From positions 372,001 through 436,000 of the forward strand of contig NZ_CP086610.1 in assembly GCF_020883495.1 (NCBI RefSeq): a stretch of 64,000 bases of DNA. The letters run 5' to 3'. Positions 8,749 through 20,189 of the stretch are shown here, one piece after another (within the stretch, counting starts at the first letter, position 1; each line of letters opens with the position of its first letter). This stretch comes from Shinella zoogloeoides (lineage in GTDB: Bacteria; Pseudomonadota; Alphaproteobacteria; Rhizobiales; Rhizobiaceae). The position numbers and the translations under genes were made by a program. Under the pieces are notes generated by a model that did no database searches, had not been told where the DNA came from, and was given only the letters and a program-made list of their open reading frames with translations.

Positions 8749-9531
8749 ATGAAAGCCCTTGCCATTGCCGCCACCGGCATGAACGCGCAGCAGACGAACC
8801 TCGAAGTCATCGCGAACAACATCGCGAACATCAACACGACGGGCTTCAAGCGCGCCCGAGCCGAGTTCTCGGACCTGCTCTACCAGACCGAGCGCGCAGC
8901 CGGCGTGCCGAACCGCGCCAACCAGGCGGTCGTGCCGGAAGGCGCCATCATCGGTCTCGGCGTGAAGACGGCGGCCGTGCGCAACCTGCATCTCCAGGGC
9001 GGCCTCGTTTCCACCGGCAACTCCTTCGACCTCGCACTGATCGGCCGTGGCTGGTTCCAGATCGAGGCCTCGGACGGCTCGACGCTCTACACCCGCGCCG
9101 GCGCCTTCAACACCAATGCCGATGGCCAGCTCGTGACGCTCGACGGCTATACGGTCGTGCCGGGCATCACCGTGCCGCAGGACGCGACGGAGGTCACCGT
9201 CACGCGGTCCGGCCAGGTCTTCGCCACCGTGGCGGGCCAGCAGCAGGATCTCGGCCAGATCACGCTGGCGAACTTCGTCAACGAGGCCGGCCTCGAGCCG
9301 CTCGGCGAGAACCTCTACCGCGAGACCGCCGCCTCCGGCCCGGCCAATGTCGGCGCACCGGACGAGGCGGGCTTCGCCTATATCCAGCAGAACTATCTCG
9401 AAGCCTCCAACGTCGATCCGGTCAAGGAAATCACCGACCTGATCTCCGCCCAGCGCGCCTACGAGATGAATTCCAAGATCATCCAGGCGGCGGACGAGAT
9501 GGCCGCGGTCGTCAGCAAGAACCTGAGATAG
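8749..9531 (+). CDS. flgG: FlgG, distal rod protein
   Basis: The 260-residue product starts [20 protein letters not shown] and carries the classic rod motif ([20 protein letters not shown]) and C-terminal motif ([20 protein letters not shown], then [16 protein letters not shown]). FlgG forms the distal rod inside the P and L rings. It is at the normal length and sits in the flgBC-fliE-flgG order. Confidence 0.96.
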   Translation: MKALAIAATGMNAQQTNLEVIANNIANINTTGFKRARAEFSDLLYQTERAAGVPNRANQAVVPEGAIIGLGVKTAAVRNLHLQGGLVSTGNSFDLALIGRGWFQIEASDGSTLYTRAGAFNTNADGQLVTLDGYTVVPGITVPQDATEVTVTRSGQVFATVAGQQQDLGQITLANFVNEAGLEPLGENLYRETAASGPANVGAPDEAGFAYIQQNYLEASNVDPVKEITDLISAQRAYEMNSKIIQAADEMAAVVSKNLR

Positions 9532-9551
9532 CAACCGGACACGCGGGGAAC

Positions 9552-10061
9552 ATGATGTTTCGCCTGATAGCAGCTCTTCGTACCGCAAAGACCCTCGGCG
9601 CATGGCGGCGCACGGCACTTGCCGTGCCGGCCGTGCTGGCGGGTCTTGTCGTGGCCGATGCGGCCCTTGCCGACGCGCGCACCGCCGTCGTGCCGAAGCG
9701 CACCATCTATCCCGGCGAGGAGATCGATGCCGGTCAGGTCGAGGAAGTCGAGGTCACCAACCCGAACATCGTGAAGGGCTTTGCCGAGACCATCGCCGAT
9801 GTCAACGGCATGGTGAGCAAGCGCACGCTGCTTCCCGGCCGCGTCATCCTCGTCTCGGCCCTGCGCGAACCCTTCGCCGTTTCCCGCGGCACCACCGTCC
9901 AGCTCGTCTTCGACAGCGGCACGCTGGTGCTCCGGGCGGCCGGAACGTCCCTTGAGGATGCCGCGGTCGGCGCTCTCATCAAGGTCCGCAACAAGGATTC
10001 CGGCGTGATCGTCGCCGGCACGGTCATGGCGGACGGAACCGTACACGTGGTGGCGAAATGA
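9552..10061 (+). CDS. flgA: FlgA, periplasmic P-ring assembly chaperone
   Basis: The 169-residue precursor has a positively charged start and a hydrophobic signal region ending near ALADA at about residues 35-40. The mature part has the SAF/FlgA pattern: PKRTIYPGEEIDAGQVEEVE, then MVSKRTLLPGRVILVSALRE. FlgA assists FlgI polymerisation in the periplasm. Two consecutive ATGs (9552, 9555) are possible starts. It overlaps flgI by four bases. Confidence 0.93.
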   Translation: MMFRLIAALRTAKTLGAWRRTALAVPAVLAGLVVADAALADARTAVVPKRTIYPGEEIDAGQVEEVEVTNPNIVKGFAETIADVNGMVSKRTLLPGRVILVSALREPFAVSRGTTVQLVFDSGTLVLRAAGTSLEDAAVGALIKVRNKDSGVIVAGTVMADGTVHVVAK

Positions 10062-11173
10062 TGCAGTCCCTTCTCGGTCGCGCGCTTGCCGTTGTCGCCT
10101 GCCTGATGCTCGCGGCAGGCCCGGCACTGCCGGCCGCCCGCATCAAGGACGTGGCCTCGGTGCAGTCCGGCCGCGAGAACCAGCTCATCGGCTACGGCCT
10201 CGTCGTCGGCCTCCAGGGCACCGGCGACAGCATGCGCGCCGCGCCCTTCACCGAGCAGTCCATGCGCGCGATGCTGCAGAACCTCGGTATCTCGATGGTC
10301 GGCAACCAGACGCGCGCCAAGAACATCGCGGCCGTGCTCGTCACCGCGAACCTGCCGCCCTTCGCCAGCCCCGGCAGCCGCATCGACGTGACGGTCGGCT
10401 CGCTGGGCGACGCCTCGTCGCTGCGCGGCGGCACATTGGTCATGACCTCGCTTTCCGGCGCCGACGGCCAGATTTACGCTGTCGCGCAAGGCTCCGTCGT
10501 CGTTACCGGCATCAATGCCAGCGGCGATGCGGCGAGCGTGCAGCAGGGCGTGACGACCGCCGGCCGCGTGCCGAACGGCGCGATCATCGAGCGCGAGCTG
10601 CCCTCGCGCTTCAAGGACGCCTCCGATCTCGTGCTGCAGCTTCGCAACCCCGACTTCTCGACGTCCGTCGGCATGGCGGATGCGATCAACCGTTATGCGG
10701 CCGCGCAATATGGCGGGCCGATCGCCGAATCGCGCGATTCCCAGGCCGTGCATGTCGCCAAGCCCCGCATGGCGGATCTCACCCGCCTGATGGCCGATAT
10801 CGAGAACCTCGTCATCGAGACCGATGCGCCGGCGCGCGTGGTGATCAACGAGCGCACGGGCACCATCGTCATCGGCCAGGACGTGCGCATTTCGCCCGTC
10901 GCCGTCAGCTACGGCACGCTGACCGTGCAGGTCACCGAAATGCCCACGGTGGTCCAGCCCGAACCCTTCTCCCGCGGCGTCACGGCCGAGGAGCCGCGCA
11001 CGGATATCCTCGTCCAGCAGGAGGGCGGCAACGTCGCGATGCTCGACGGCTCCAGCCTGCGCTCGCTCGTCTCGGGCCTGAACAGCATCGGCGTGAAGCC
11101 GGATGGCATCATCTCCATCCTGCAAAGCATCAAGACAGCCGGAGCCCTCCAGGCGGAACTGGTATTGCAATGA
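10058..11173 (+). CDS. flgI: FlgI, P-ring protein
   Basis: The 371-residue precursor has an N-terminal signal peptide (cleavage probably after ALPAA near residue 25), followed by RIKDVASVQSGRENQLIGYG and LVVGLQGTGD, the canonical start of mature FlgI. FlgI makes the ring around the rod in the peptidoglycan layer. It overlaps flgA and motE by four bases each. Confidence 0.96.
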   Translation: MMQSLLGRALAVVACLMLAAGPALPAARIKDVASVQSGRENQLIGYGLVVGLQGTGDSMRAAPFTEQSMRAMLQNLGISMVGNQTRAKNIAAVLVTANLPPFASPGSRIDVTVGSLGDASSLRGGTLVMTSLSGADGQIYAVAQGSVVVTGINASGDAASVQQGVTTAGRVPNGAIIERELPSRFKDASDLVLQLRNPDFSTSVGMADAINRYAAAQYGGPIAESRDSQAVHVAKPRMADLTRLMADIENLVIETDAPARVVINERTGTIVIGQDVRISPVAVSYGTLTVQVTEMPTVVQPEPFSRGVTAEEPRTDILVQQEGGNVAMLDGSSLRSLVSGLNSIGVKPDGIISILQSIKTAGALQAELVLQ

Positions 11174-11700
11174 CGAACACGACCCTTTCCCTTCTCGCAA
11201 GAAGGCTCGCCCTTCCTCTCGCCGGCCTCGTGATGATGGCCATTCCCGGCGCCTTCGCCGAGGAGCGCCCCGTCATCATGACGACCAAGGCGAGTGCCGA
11301 CGAGATCCGCGAATTCTGCACCAACATTGCGGATGCCGCGCGCGACCAGCGCTATCTTCTCCAGAAGCAGGAGCTTGAGAAGCTGCAGAAGGACGTCGAC
11401 GAACGCATCAAGACGCTGGAGATGCGGCGCGCGGAATACCAGGACTGGCTGAAGCGCCGCAACGACTTCCTGAAGTCCACGGAAAAGGACCTGGTGGACA
11501 TCTACCGCAAGATGAAGCCGGACGCCGCCGCCGCGCAGCTCGCCGAACTGGACCCGGAGATCGCCTCGGCCATCGTCATGAAGCTGCCGCCGCGCCAGTC
11601 GAGCACCATTCTCGGCGAGATGCCGGCCGACAAGGCCGCCGCGCTCACCCGCATCCTCGTTTCGGCGACAGACCCGAATACCTCAAAGGACCCGTCATGA
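11170..11700 (+). CDS. motE: MotE, periplasmic chaperone for MotC
   Basis: The 176-residue precursor has a signal peptide (hydrophobic residues 9-28, AFAEE), then a long charged coiled coil (LLQKQELEKLQKDVDERIKT) and an MgtE-N-like helical tail (MKPDAAAAQLAELDPEIASA, then IVMKLPPRQSSTILGEM). In Sinorhizobium meliloti the gene at this position between flgI and flgH encodes MotE, described as the chaperone of the periplasmic motor protein MotC; motC is present here at 28.2 kb. Confidence 0.85.
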   Translation: MTNTTLSLLARRLALPLAGLVMMAIPGAFAEERPVIMTTKASADEIREFCTNIADAARDQRYLLQKQELEKLQKDVDERIKTLEMRRAEYQDWLKRRNDFLKSTEKDLVDIYRKMKPDAAAAQLAELDPEIASAIVMKLPPRQSSTILGEMPADKAAALTRILVSATDPNTSKDPS

Positions 11701-12407
11701 AAAAGATCGCCTCCGCACTCGCCGTCGCGCTGGCCCTGTCGGGCTGCCAGAGCCAGGCGGTCAAGGAAATCGGCCGGGCACCGGCGATGAGCCCCATCGG
11801 CAGCGGCCTCAGCTATGCCGAGACGCCGCAGATGGCCATGTATCCCAAGCAGCCGCGCAATTCTGTCGCCGGCTATTCGCTGTGGAGCGACCAGCAATCG
11901 GCGCTTTTCAAGGATTCGCGCGCCTTCAAGATGGGCGACATCCTGACCGTCAACATCCGCGTCAACGACAAGGCGAGCTTCGACAACAAGACGGACCGCT
12001 CGCGCACCAACAAGAGCGGCATGAATTTCGGCTTCGGCGGAAAATCCGCCAGCAGCAGCGTCGATGCCGAGGGCGATCTTTCCTTCGGCTCGTCGACCAG
12101 CACCAAGGGCGACGGCTCCACGGAGCGCGCGGAGAAGCTGAACCTGCTCGTGGCGGCGGTTGTCACCGGCGTCGTGGAGAACGGCAACCTTCTGATCAGC
12201 GGTTCGCAGGAAGTGCGCGTGAACCACGAGCTTCGCATCCTCAACGTCGCCGGCATCGTGCGGCCGCAGGATGTCGACGCCTATAACCAGATTTCCTACG
12301 AGAAGATCGCGGAAGCCCGCATCTCCTACGGCGGCCGCGGCCGCCTGACGGAAGTGCAGCAGCCGCCGTGGGGCCAGCAGGCCATCGACCTGTTCTCGCC
12401 GATCTGA
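11697..12407 (+). CDS. flgH: FlgH, L-ring lipoprotein
   Basis: The 236-residue precursor starts MKKIASALAVALALSGCQSQ, a lipoprotein signal with lipobox LSGC and acylated Cys17. The mature sequence has the FlgH core: SLWSDQQSALFKDSRAFKMG, DILTVNIRVNDKASFDNKT and the C-terminal RPQDVDAYNQISYEKIAEAR. FlgH forms the outer-membrane ring of the basal body. Start overlaps motE by four bases. Confidence 0.96.
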   Translation: MKKIASALAVALALSGCQSQAVKEIGRAPAMSPIGSGLSYAETPQMAMYPKQPRNSVAGYSLWSDQQSALFKDSRAFKMGDILTVNIRVNDKASFDNKTDRSRTNKSGMNFGFGGKSASSSVDAEGDLSFGSSTSTKGDGSTERAEKLNLLVAAVVTGVVENGNLLISGSQEVRVNHELRILNVAGIVRPQDVDAYNQISYEKIAEARISYGGRGRLTEVQQPPWGQQAIDLFSPI

Positions 12408-12439
12408 CGATCCCATTCTCCTAACCCGGAAACACGAAC

Positions 12440-12967
12440 ATGGCGGACGAAGAACAGGGCGTCGAGACCAGGAAGAAGCCCTCGCTGGTCATCACCATCG
12501 CGGTCGTCGCCGTGCTGACGCTGCTGGCCGGCGGCGGCGGCTGGTTCGTGGGCAACATGCTCGCCCCGCCGCCGGCCGAAGAGCCGGCGCAAGAGGTGGC
12601 GAAGGCCGAGCCTCCCGCCGAGGGCGGCCATGGCGGCGGCGAGAAGGCGGAGGCGGGGGAAATCCCGCATATCTCCACCGAGGCGAACGGCATCGTGCTG
12701 CTCGACCCGATCACCAGCAACCTCGCCTATCCGTCCGACAACCGCGTGCGGCTCGAAGTGGCGCTGATGTTCAAGGGCGCGCCGGACGCGGTTCTGGCGG
12801 AGGAGATTCACCAGGATATCATGGCCTATATGCGCACGGTCTCGCTCCAGCAGGTGCAGGGACCGCGCGGCTTCCAATATCTGCGGGAAGACCTGGAGGA
12901 GCGGGTTGACCTCAGGTCCGAAGGGCGCGTAACCAACGTCATGTTCCGCACCTTCGTGATCGAATGA
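12440..12967 (+). CDS. fliL: FliL, basal-body/stator-associated membrane protein
   Basis: The 175-residue protein has a short cytoplasmic N-terminus, one membrane helix at about residues 17-38, an Ala/Pro/Glu linker, and a periplasmic FliL domain ending VDLRSEGRVTNVMFRTFVIE. FliL supports stator function at the motor. It overlaps fliP by four bases. Confidence 0.93.
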   Translation: MADEEQGVETRKKPSLVITIAVVAVLTLLAGGGGWFVGNMLAPPPAEEPAQEVAKAEPPAEGGHGGGEKAEAGEIPHISTEANGIVLLDPITSNLAYPSDNRVRLEVALMFKGAPDAVLAEEIHQDIMAYMRTVSLQQVQGPRGFQYLREDLEERVDLRSEGRVTNVMFRTFVIE

Positions 12968-13710
12968 TTCGAGCCCTTCTGACCTTTCTCGCCATGATGG
13001 CGATGACCGGCATGGCCTACGCCCAGCAGCAGTTGCAACTGCCGGGCGGCCTCCTGAACGCGCCCGTCGACGGCTCCGCGGCGGCCTGGATCATCCGCAC
13101 CTTCGGGCTTCTGACGATCCTTTCGGTTGCGCCCGGCATCCTGATCATGGTGACGAGCTTTCCGCGCTTCGTCATCGCCTTCTCGATCCTGCGCTCGGGC
13201 ATGGGCCTTGCCACCACGCCGTCGAACATGATCCTCGTCTCGCTGGCGCTGTTCATGACCTTCTACGTCATGGCGCCGACCTTCGACCGCGCCTGGCAGA
13301 ACGGCGTGGAGCCGCTGATGGCCAACCAGATCGACGAGACGGAGGCCGCCAAGCGCATCGCCGAGCCGTTCCGCGAATTCATGGTCGCCAACACGCGCGA
13401 CAAGGATATCGAGCTGTTCATCTCGCTGGCGGAAGAGCGCGGCCAGACCATGGTGAAGGACAATGTGGCGGACCTGCGCGTCGTCATCCCCGCCTTCATG
13501 ATCTCGGAAATCCGCCGCGGCTTCGAGATCGGCTTCCTCGTCGTGCTGCCCTTCCTCGTCATCGACATGATCGTCGCCACCATCACCATGGCCATGGGCA
13601 TGATGATGCTGCCGCCCACCTCGATCTCGCTGCCCTTCAAGATCCTGTTCTTCGTGCTCATCGACGGCTGGAACCTGCTCGTCGGCAGCCTCGTGCGGTC
13701 CTTCAGCTAG
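12964..13710 (+). CDS. fliP: FliP, flagellar export gate protein
   Basis: The 248-residue protein has a signal-like N-terminus and the four-helix FliP core. The hallmark SFPRFVIAFSILRSGMGLAT is followed by TPSNMILVSLALFMTFYVM, and the C-terminal half has VVIPAFMISEIRRGFEIGF and MMLPPTSISLPFKILFFVLI. It assembles with FliQ and FliR as the export channel. It is the last gene of the flgB operon. Confidence 0.97.
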   Translation: MIRALLTFLAMMAMTGMAYAQQQLQLPGGLLNAPVDGSAAAWIIRTFGLLTILSVAPGILIMVTSFPRFVIAFSILRSGMGLATTPSNMILVSLALFMTFYVMAPTFDRAWQNGVEPLMANQIDETEAAKRIAEPFREFMVANTRDKDIELFISLAEERGQTMVKDNVADLRVVIPAFMISEIRRGFEIGFLVVLPFLVIDMIVATITMAMGMMMLPPTSISLPFKILFFVLIDGWNLLVGSLVRSFS

Positions 13711-13946
13711 GCCGCTCCCGTCGGCTTTTACCGGCGGTTAACCATAAATCTTAGTGCGTTGAAGTCGAATCGCCGATTTAATCAGTTGGCAAGGAATGGC
13801 TGCGAATTTCACCGTGACACGACGGGTTTGGTATCCCTCCGACCGCGAGAGGAACCGAGTTGGCATGAGGCCGAACCGCCGTAACCGGTAAAGTTTTTTG
13901 AGTCCGGTATGTCCCCACCAGTACTTCGTTCAAAGGGACAACGACA
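13711..13946 (+). promoter_or_regulatory. Upstream region of flagellin 1
   Basis: This 236-bp gap holds a CtrA-like half site TTAACCAT at 13738-13745, a block CCGACCGCGAGA at 13839-13850 that recurs upstream of flagellin 2, and CCGGTATGTCCC at 13904-13915, an element shared by all three flagellin genes 29-32 nt before the start codon. AAAGGG about 10 nt before the ATG serves as ribosome-binding site. The ATG inside the shared element is not in frame with the flagellin here, so it is not a start codon. Confidence 0.6.
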
Positions 13947-15167
13947 ATGACGAGCATCCTCACCAACGCAGCAGCAATGTCTGCTCTCCAGACGCTGCGC
14001 TCCATCAACAACAACATGGACGAAACCCAGGCGCACGTCTCGACGGGCCTGCGCGTCGGCAGCGCGTCCGACAACGCCGCCTACTGGTCGATCGCAACGA
14101 CCATGCGTTCCGACAACATGGCGCTTTCCGCCGTTCAGGACGCCCTCGGCCTCGGTGCGGCGAAGGTCGATACCGCCTATGCCGGTATGAATTCCTCGAT
14201 CGACGTGGTCAAGGAAATCAAGAAGAAGCTGGTGACGGCAACGGAAGACGGCGTCGACAAGACCAAGATCAACGAAGAAATCAAGCAGCTCCAGGGCCAG
14301 CTCAAGAGCATCTCCGAAGCTGCTTCGTTCTCGGGTGAGAACTGGCTGGAAACCGACATCGCCAGCGGCGGCCCGGCCAACAAGGCAACGGTCGTTGCCT
14401 CCTTCGTCCGTAACGACCTCGGTGCGGTCTCGGTCAAGAAAGTCGATTACACGCTCGACGCAAATTCGGTGCTGTTCGACAAGTCCGGTGCCGATGCGGG
14501 TATCCTGGACCAGATGAACAGCCTTGGCTCCGATAGCATCGTCGTCAACGTCAATACGGGCGGCACGGTCGCTGCCGTCAACGTGAAGAAGTTCACGACG
14601 GCTGAAGTCAGCACTGCCGTCACCGGTGCAACCGGCGGCTTCGATGCAGGCGGCAACATCGCCTGGACGGTGGCTAGTGATGGCGCCGGTGCCGGTCGGG
14701 GCTTCGTCAAGATCGCTGATGACACCTGGGTTGCTGCAGAAGAGCAGGACAAGGGAGCCAACGACGGTCAGGAAACGTTTGCGACGGACGCCGGCACGAA
14801 CCTCTGGAAGATCGATGTCACCAGCCCGTCTACTACTCCGACGGCGTCCGTATCGGGCTTCTCGATCAGCAACTCCACCACCGGCACGGAGTTGGACGCA
14901 CTGATCCAGAACGTCGACAACGCGCTCAAGAGCATGACCAGCGCCGCTTCGGCTCTCGGTTCGATTTCTTCCCGTATCGGCCTGCAGGAAGAATTCGTTT
15001 CCCAGCTCAGCTCGGCCATCGACAAGGGCGTTGGCCGCCTGGTCGATGCAGACATGAACGAGGAATCGACCCGCCTGAAGGCCCTGCAGACCCAGCAGCA
15101 GCTCGCCATCCAGTCGCTGTCGATCGCCAACAACGCATCGCAGAACGTTCTGTCGCTGTTCCGTTAA
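13947..15167 (+). CDS. Flagellin 1
   Basis: The 406-residue flagellin starts MTSILTNAAAMSALQTLRSI and has the conserved D0/D1 ends: GLRVGSASDNAAYWSIATTM near residue 35 and a C-terminus with GRLVDADMNEESTRLKALQT. These ends form the filament core after export and cap-assisted assembly. The variable middle (about residues 140-310) is rich in Gly/Val/Thr. It is most like flagellin 2, sharing long identical stretches including a 78-nt identity near the 3' end. It is the first flagellin after fliP, the flaA position in Sinorhizobium, but the letter is not assigned. Confidence 0.97.
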   Translation: MTSILTNAAAMSALQTLRSINNNMDETQAHVSTGLRVGSASDNAAYWSIATTMRSDNMALSAVQDALGLGAAKVDTAYAGMNSSIDVVKEIKKKLVTATEDGVDKTKINEEIKQLQGQLKSISEAASFSGENWLETDIASGGPANKATVVASFVRNDLGAVSVKKVDYTLDANSVLFDKSGADAGILDQMNSLGSDSIVVNVNTGGTVAAVNVKKFTTAEVSTAVTGATGGFDAGGNIAWTVASDGAGAGRGFVKIADDTWVAAEEQDKGANDGQETFATDAGTNLWKIDVTSPSTTPTASVSGFSISNSTTGTELDALIQNVDNALKSMTSAASALGSISSRIGLQEEFVSQLSSAIDKGVGRLVDADMNEESTRLKALQTQQQLAIQSLSIANNASQNVLSLFR

Positions 15168-15213
15168 TCGAGACAGCAGGACCGGTGGGGATTTTCTCCA
15201 CTTCTCTATGGAG

Positions 15214-15243
15214 GCCGCGCTTCGCAAGAAGCGCGGCTTTTGC
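15214..15243 (+). terminator. Terminator of flagellin 1
   Basis: GCCGCGCTT at 15214-15222 pairs with AAGCGCGGC at 15229-15237 around a 6-nt loop and is followed by TTTTGCGTTTT: a strong intrinsic terminator 47 nt after the flagellin stop. Confidence 0.85.
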
Positions 15244-15328
15244 GTTTTAAACCTCGCCTCATCTGCGGTCATCATCCTCGAACCCGCCCGGGATATGTCA
15301 ACTCATTGAAAAACTGCAACGTTTGCGG

Positions 15329-15351
15329 ATGCTCGGGACAGACCCGAGCAT
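15329..15351. repeat. REP-like intergenic palindrome
   Basis: ATGCTCGGG (15329-15337) and CCCGAGCAT (15343-15351) form a perfect 9-bp stem with a 5-nt loop, followed by GACG. This form resembles the dispersed palindromes common in alphaproteobacterial intergenic regions. Only one copy was noticed in the window, so the assignment rests on resemblance. Confidence 0.5.
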
Positions 15352-15573
15352 GACGAGGGAGAAATTTTTGCCTTGCGTCGGCGGTTATGGTTACCGCACG
15401 GTGTATTTTCTCGCTCACTTAGCAGTTCGTTAACCATGAGCGCGTTACCTAGGACCATCGAAGCGACAAGCCGACCGCGAGAACGACTGGTCTGGCAAGC
15501 ATGATGCTGGTTGGCGCTCCCGGTGGAACCCGGAATGTCCCTTCTCCTGAAGCCAATCAAGGGGCACCATTCA
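15352..15573 (+). promoter_or_regulatory. Upstream region of flagellin 2
   Basis: The 405-bp gap between flagellins holds the terminator and palindrome already listed and then this probable promoter region. It contains TTAACCAT at 15430-15437, the block CCGACCGCGAGA at 15471-15482 shared with flagellin 1, and CCGGAATGTCCC at 15530-15541, 32 nt before the ATG. AAGGGG lies about 10 nt before the start codon. No gene is seen in the gap. Confidence 0.6.
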
Positions 15574-16776
15574 ATGACGAGCATTCTTACCAATGTTGCG
15601 GCCATGTCCGCTCTCCAGACGCTGCGGTCGATCAGTTCCGATATGGAAGACACGCAAGCGCGTGTTTCCTCCGGCCTGCGCGTCGGCGGCGCGTCCGACA
15701 ACGCCGCCTATTGGTCGATCGCGACGACCATGCGCTCCGACAACATGGCGCTTTCCGCCGTTCAGGACGCCCTCGGCCTCGGCGCCGCGAAGGTCGATAC
15801 GGCCTATGCCGGTATGAACTCTTCGATCGAAGTCGTGAAGGAAATCAAGAAGAAGCTGGTTGCCGCTACGGAAGACGGCGTCGACAAGACCAAGATTCAG
15901 GAAGAAATCTCCCAGCTTCAGGACCAGCTCAAGAGCATTTCCGAAGCCGCTTCCTTCTCCGGGGAGAACTGGCTTGAAGCCAATGTTGGCGACAAGACGA
16001 GCGTTGTTGCCTCTTTTGTCCGTGATAGCAGCGGTTCCGTCTCGGTCAAGAAGGTTGCCTACGACCTCACCATTGACAATGTTCTGTTCGACAAGGGCGG
16101 TGATACCGGTATCCTCGACCAGACGCAGAACATCCTCGGCGATGGCGTTGCGGTCAACGTCAACAAGAACGGCACGACTGCAACCTATAACGTTCCGAAG
16201 TTCACTTCGGCCGAGGTTAGCGATGCCGTGACGCTTGCAAGCGGAAGCTTCGATGCCGGCGGCAAGATCGCCTGGACGGTGGCTGGCGACGGTGCCGGTG
16301 CCGGTGTCGGCTATGTCAAGGTTGCCGATGACGTCTGGGTGGCCGCTGTGGAACAGGATCTGGCCGCGAACAACGGTCAGGAAGCCTACGCCAAGGATGG
16401 CACCAACTTCCTCTGGCAGATTGATACGATACCCGTTGCAGCCTCTTCGCTCGAATCCGTTTCGGAGTTCAAGATCGACGGCACGACCACTGGCGCACAA
16501 CTTGACGGCCTGATCACGCTGGTTGACGAAGCCCTCGGCAAGATGACCTCCGCCGCCGCCGACCTCGGCTCCATGGCGATGCGCATCGGCCTGCAGGAAG
16601 ACTTCGTCTCCAAGCTGACCGACTCCATCGACTCGGGCGTTGGCCGTCTCGTGGACGCCGATATGAACGAGGAATCGACCCGCCTGAAGGCCCTGCAGAC
16701 CCAGCAGCAGCTCGCCATCCAGTCGCTGTCGATCGCCAACTCGGCTTCGGAAAGCATCCTCACGCTCTTCCGTTAA
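15574..16776 (+). CDS. Flagellin 2
   Basis: The 400-residue flagellin starts MTSILTNVAAMSALQTLRSI. Upstream in-frame ATGs (15511, 15535) exist, but 15574 gives the conserved flagellin N-terminus and has AAGGGG at proper spacing. D0/D1 motifs (GLRVGGASDNAAYWSIATTM; GRLVDADMNEESTRLKALQT) are intact and the gene ends in LTLFR. The central region shares the GAGAGxGxVKVADDxWVAA type segment with flagellin 1. It is transcribed toward the convergent glf gene. Confidence 0.97.
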   Translation: MTSILTNVAAMSALQTLRSISSDMEDTQARVSSGLRVGGASDNAAYWSIATTMRSDNMALSAVQDALGLGAAKVDTAYAGMNSSIEVVKEIKKKLVAATEDGVDKTKIQEEISQLQDQLKSISEAASFSGENWLEANVGDKTSVVASFVRDSSGSVSVKKVAYDLTIDNVLFDKGGDTGILDQTQNILGDGVAVNVNKNGTTATYNVPKFTSAEVSDAVTLASGSFDAGGKIAWTVAGDGAGAGVGYVKVADDVWVAAVEQDLAANNGQEAYAKDGTNFLWQIDTIPVAASSLESVSEFKIDGTTTGAQLDGLITLVDEALGKMTSAAADLGSMAMRIGLQEDFVSKLTDSIDSGVGRLVDADMNEESTRLKALQTQQQLAIQSLSIANSASESILTLFR

Positions 16777-16803
16777 TCGGAAAACGCAGGATACGGAAAT
16801 CAG

Positions 16804-16830
16804 AAGGCCCCGGTTTACCGGGGCCTTTTC
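16804..16830. terminator. Bidirectional terminator between flagellin 2 and glf
   Basis: AAGGCCCCGG (16804-16813) pairs with CCGGGGCCTT (16818-16827) around TTTA, with T-runs on the plus strand. Because the flanking A/T pairs give a usable tract in either direction, it can end both the flagellin transcript and the convergent glf transcript, whose stop codon lies 6 nt away. Confidence 0.8.
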
Positions 16831-16835
16831 GCGTT

Positions 16836-20035
<3,200 letters not shown>

Positions 20036-20149
20036 GACATCCTGCGGCAAGGGGCCTGCTGGCCGGGCTGTTGAACGGACTCTGGATGAGCTCGTCCGCC
20101 TTGCTATCGGAGTTGACTTGCGTCGGGCTGGTCGCCGGAAAGGGGGAAA

Positions 20150-20177
20150 GGCGGCGCGGTTTGGAAACCGCGCCGCC
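20150..20177 (-). terminator. Hairpin after the octapeptide-repeat gene
   Basis: GGCGGCGCGGTT (20150-20161) and AACCGCGCCGCC (20166-20177) form a perfect 12-bp stem with a 4-nt loop, 12 nt downstream of the repeat gene's stop codon. Read on the minus strand it is followed by a C/T-rich stretch, CTTTCCCCCTTTCC. It probably ends most transcripts of the repeat gene, so the glycosyltransferase downstream would depend on read-through or its own promoter. Confidence 0.7.
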
Positions 20178-20189
20178 CTCTATCGTGCG

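Noticed and set aside
15494..15510. Sigma-54 promoter before flagellin 2 (TGGCAAG-N4-ATGCT)
   Set aside because: One key base is wrong and flagellins 1 and 3 have no equivalent.
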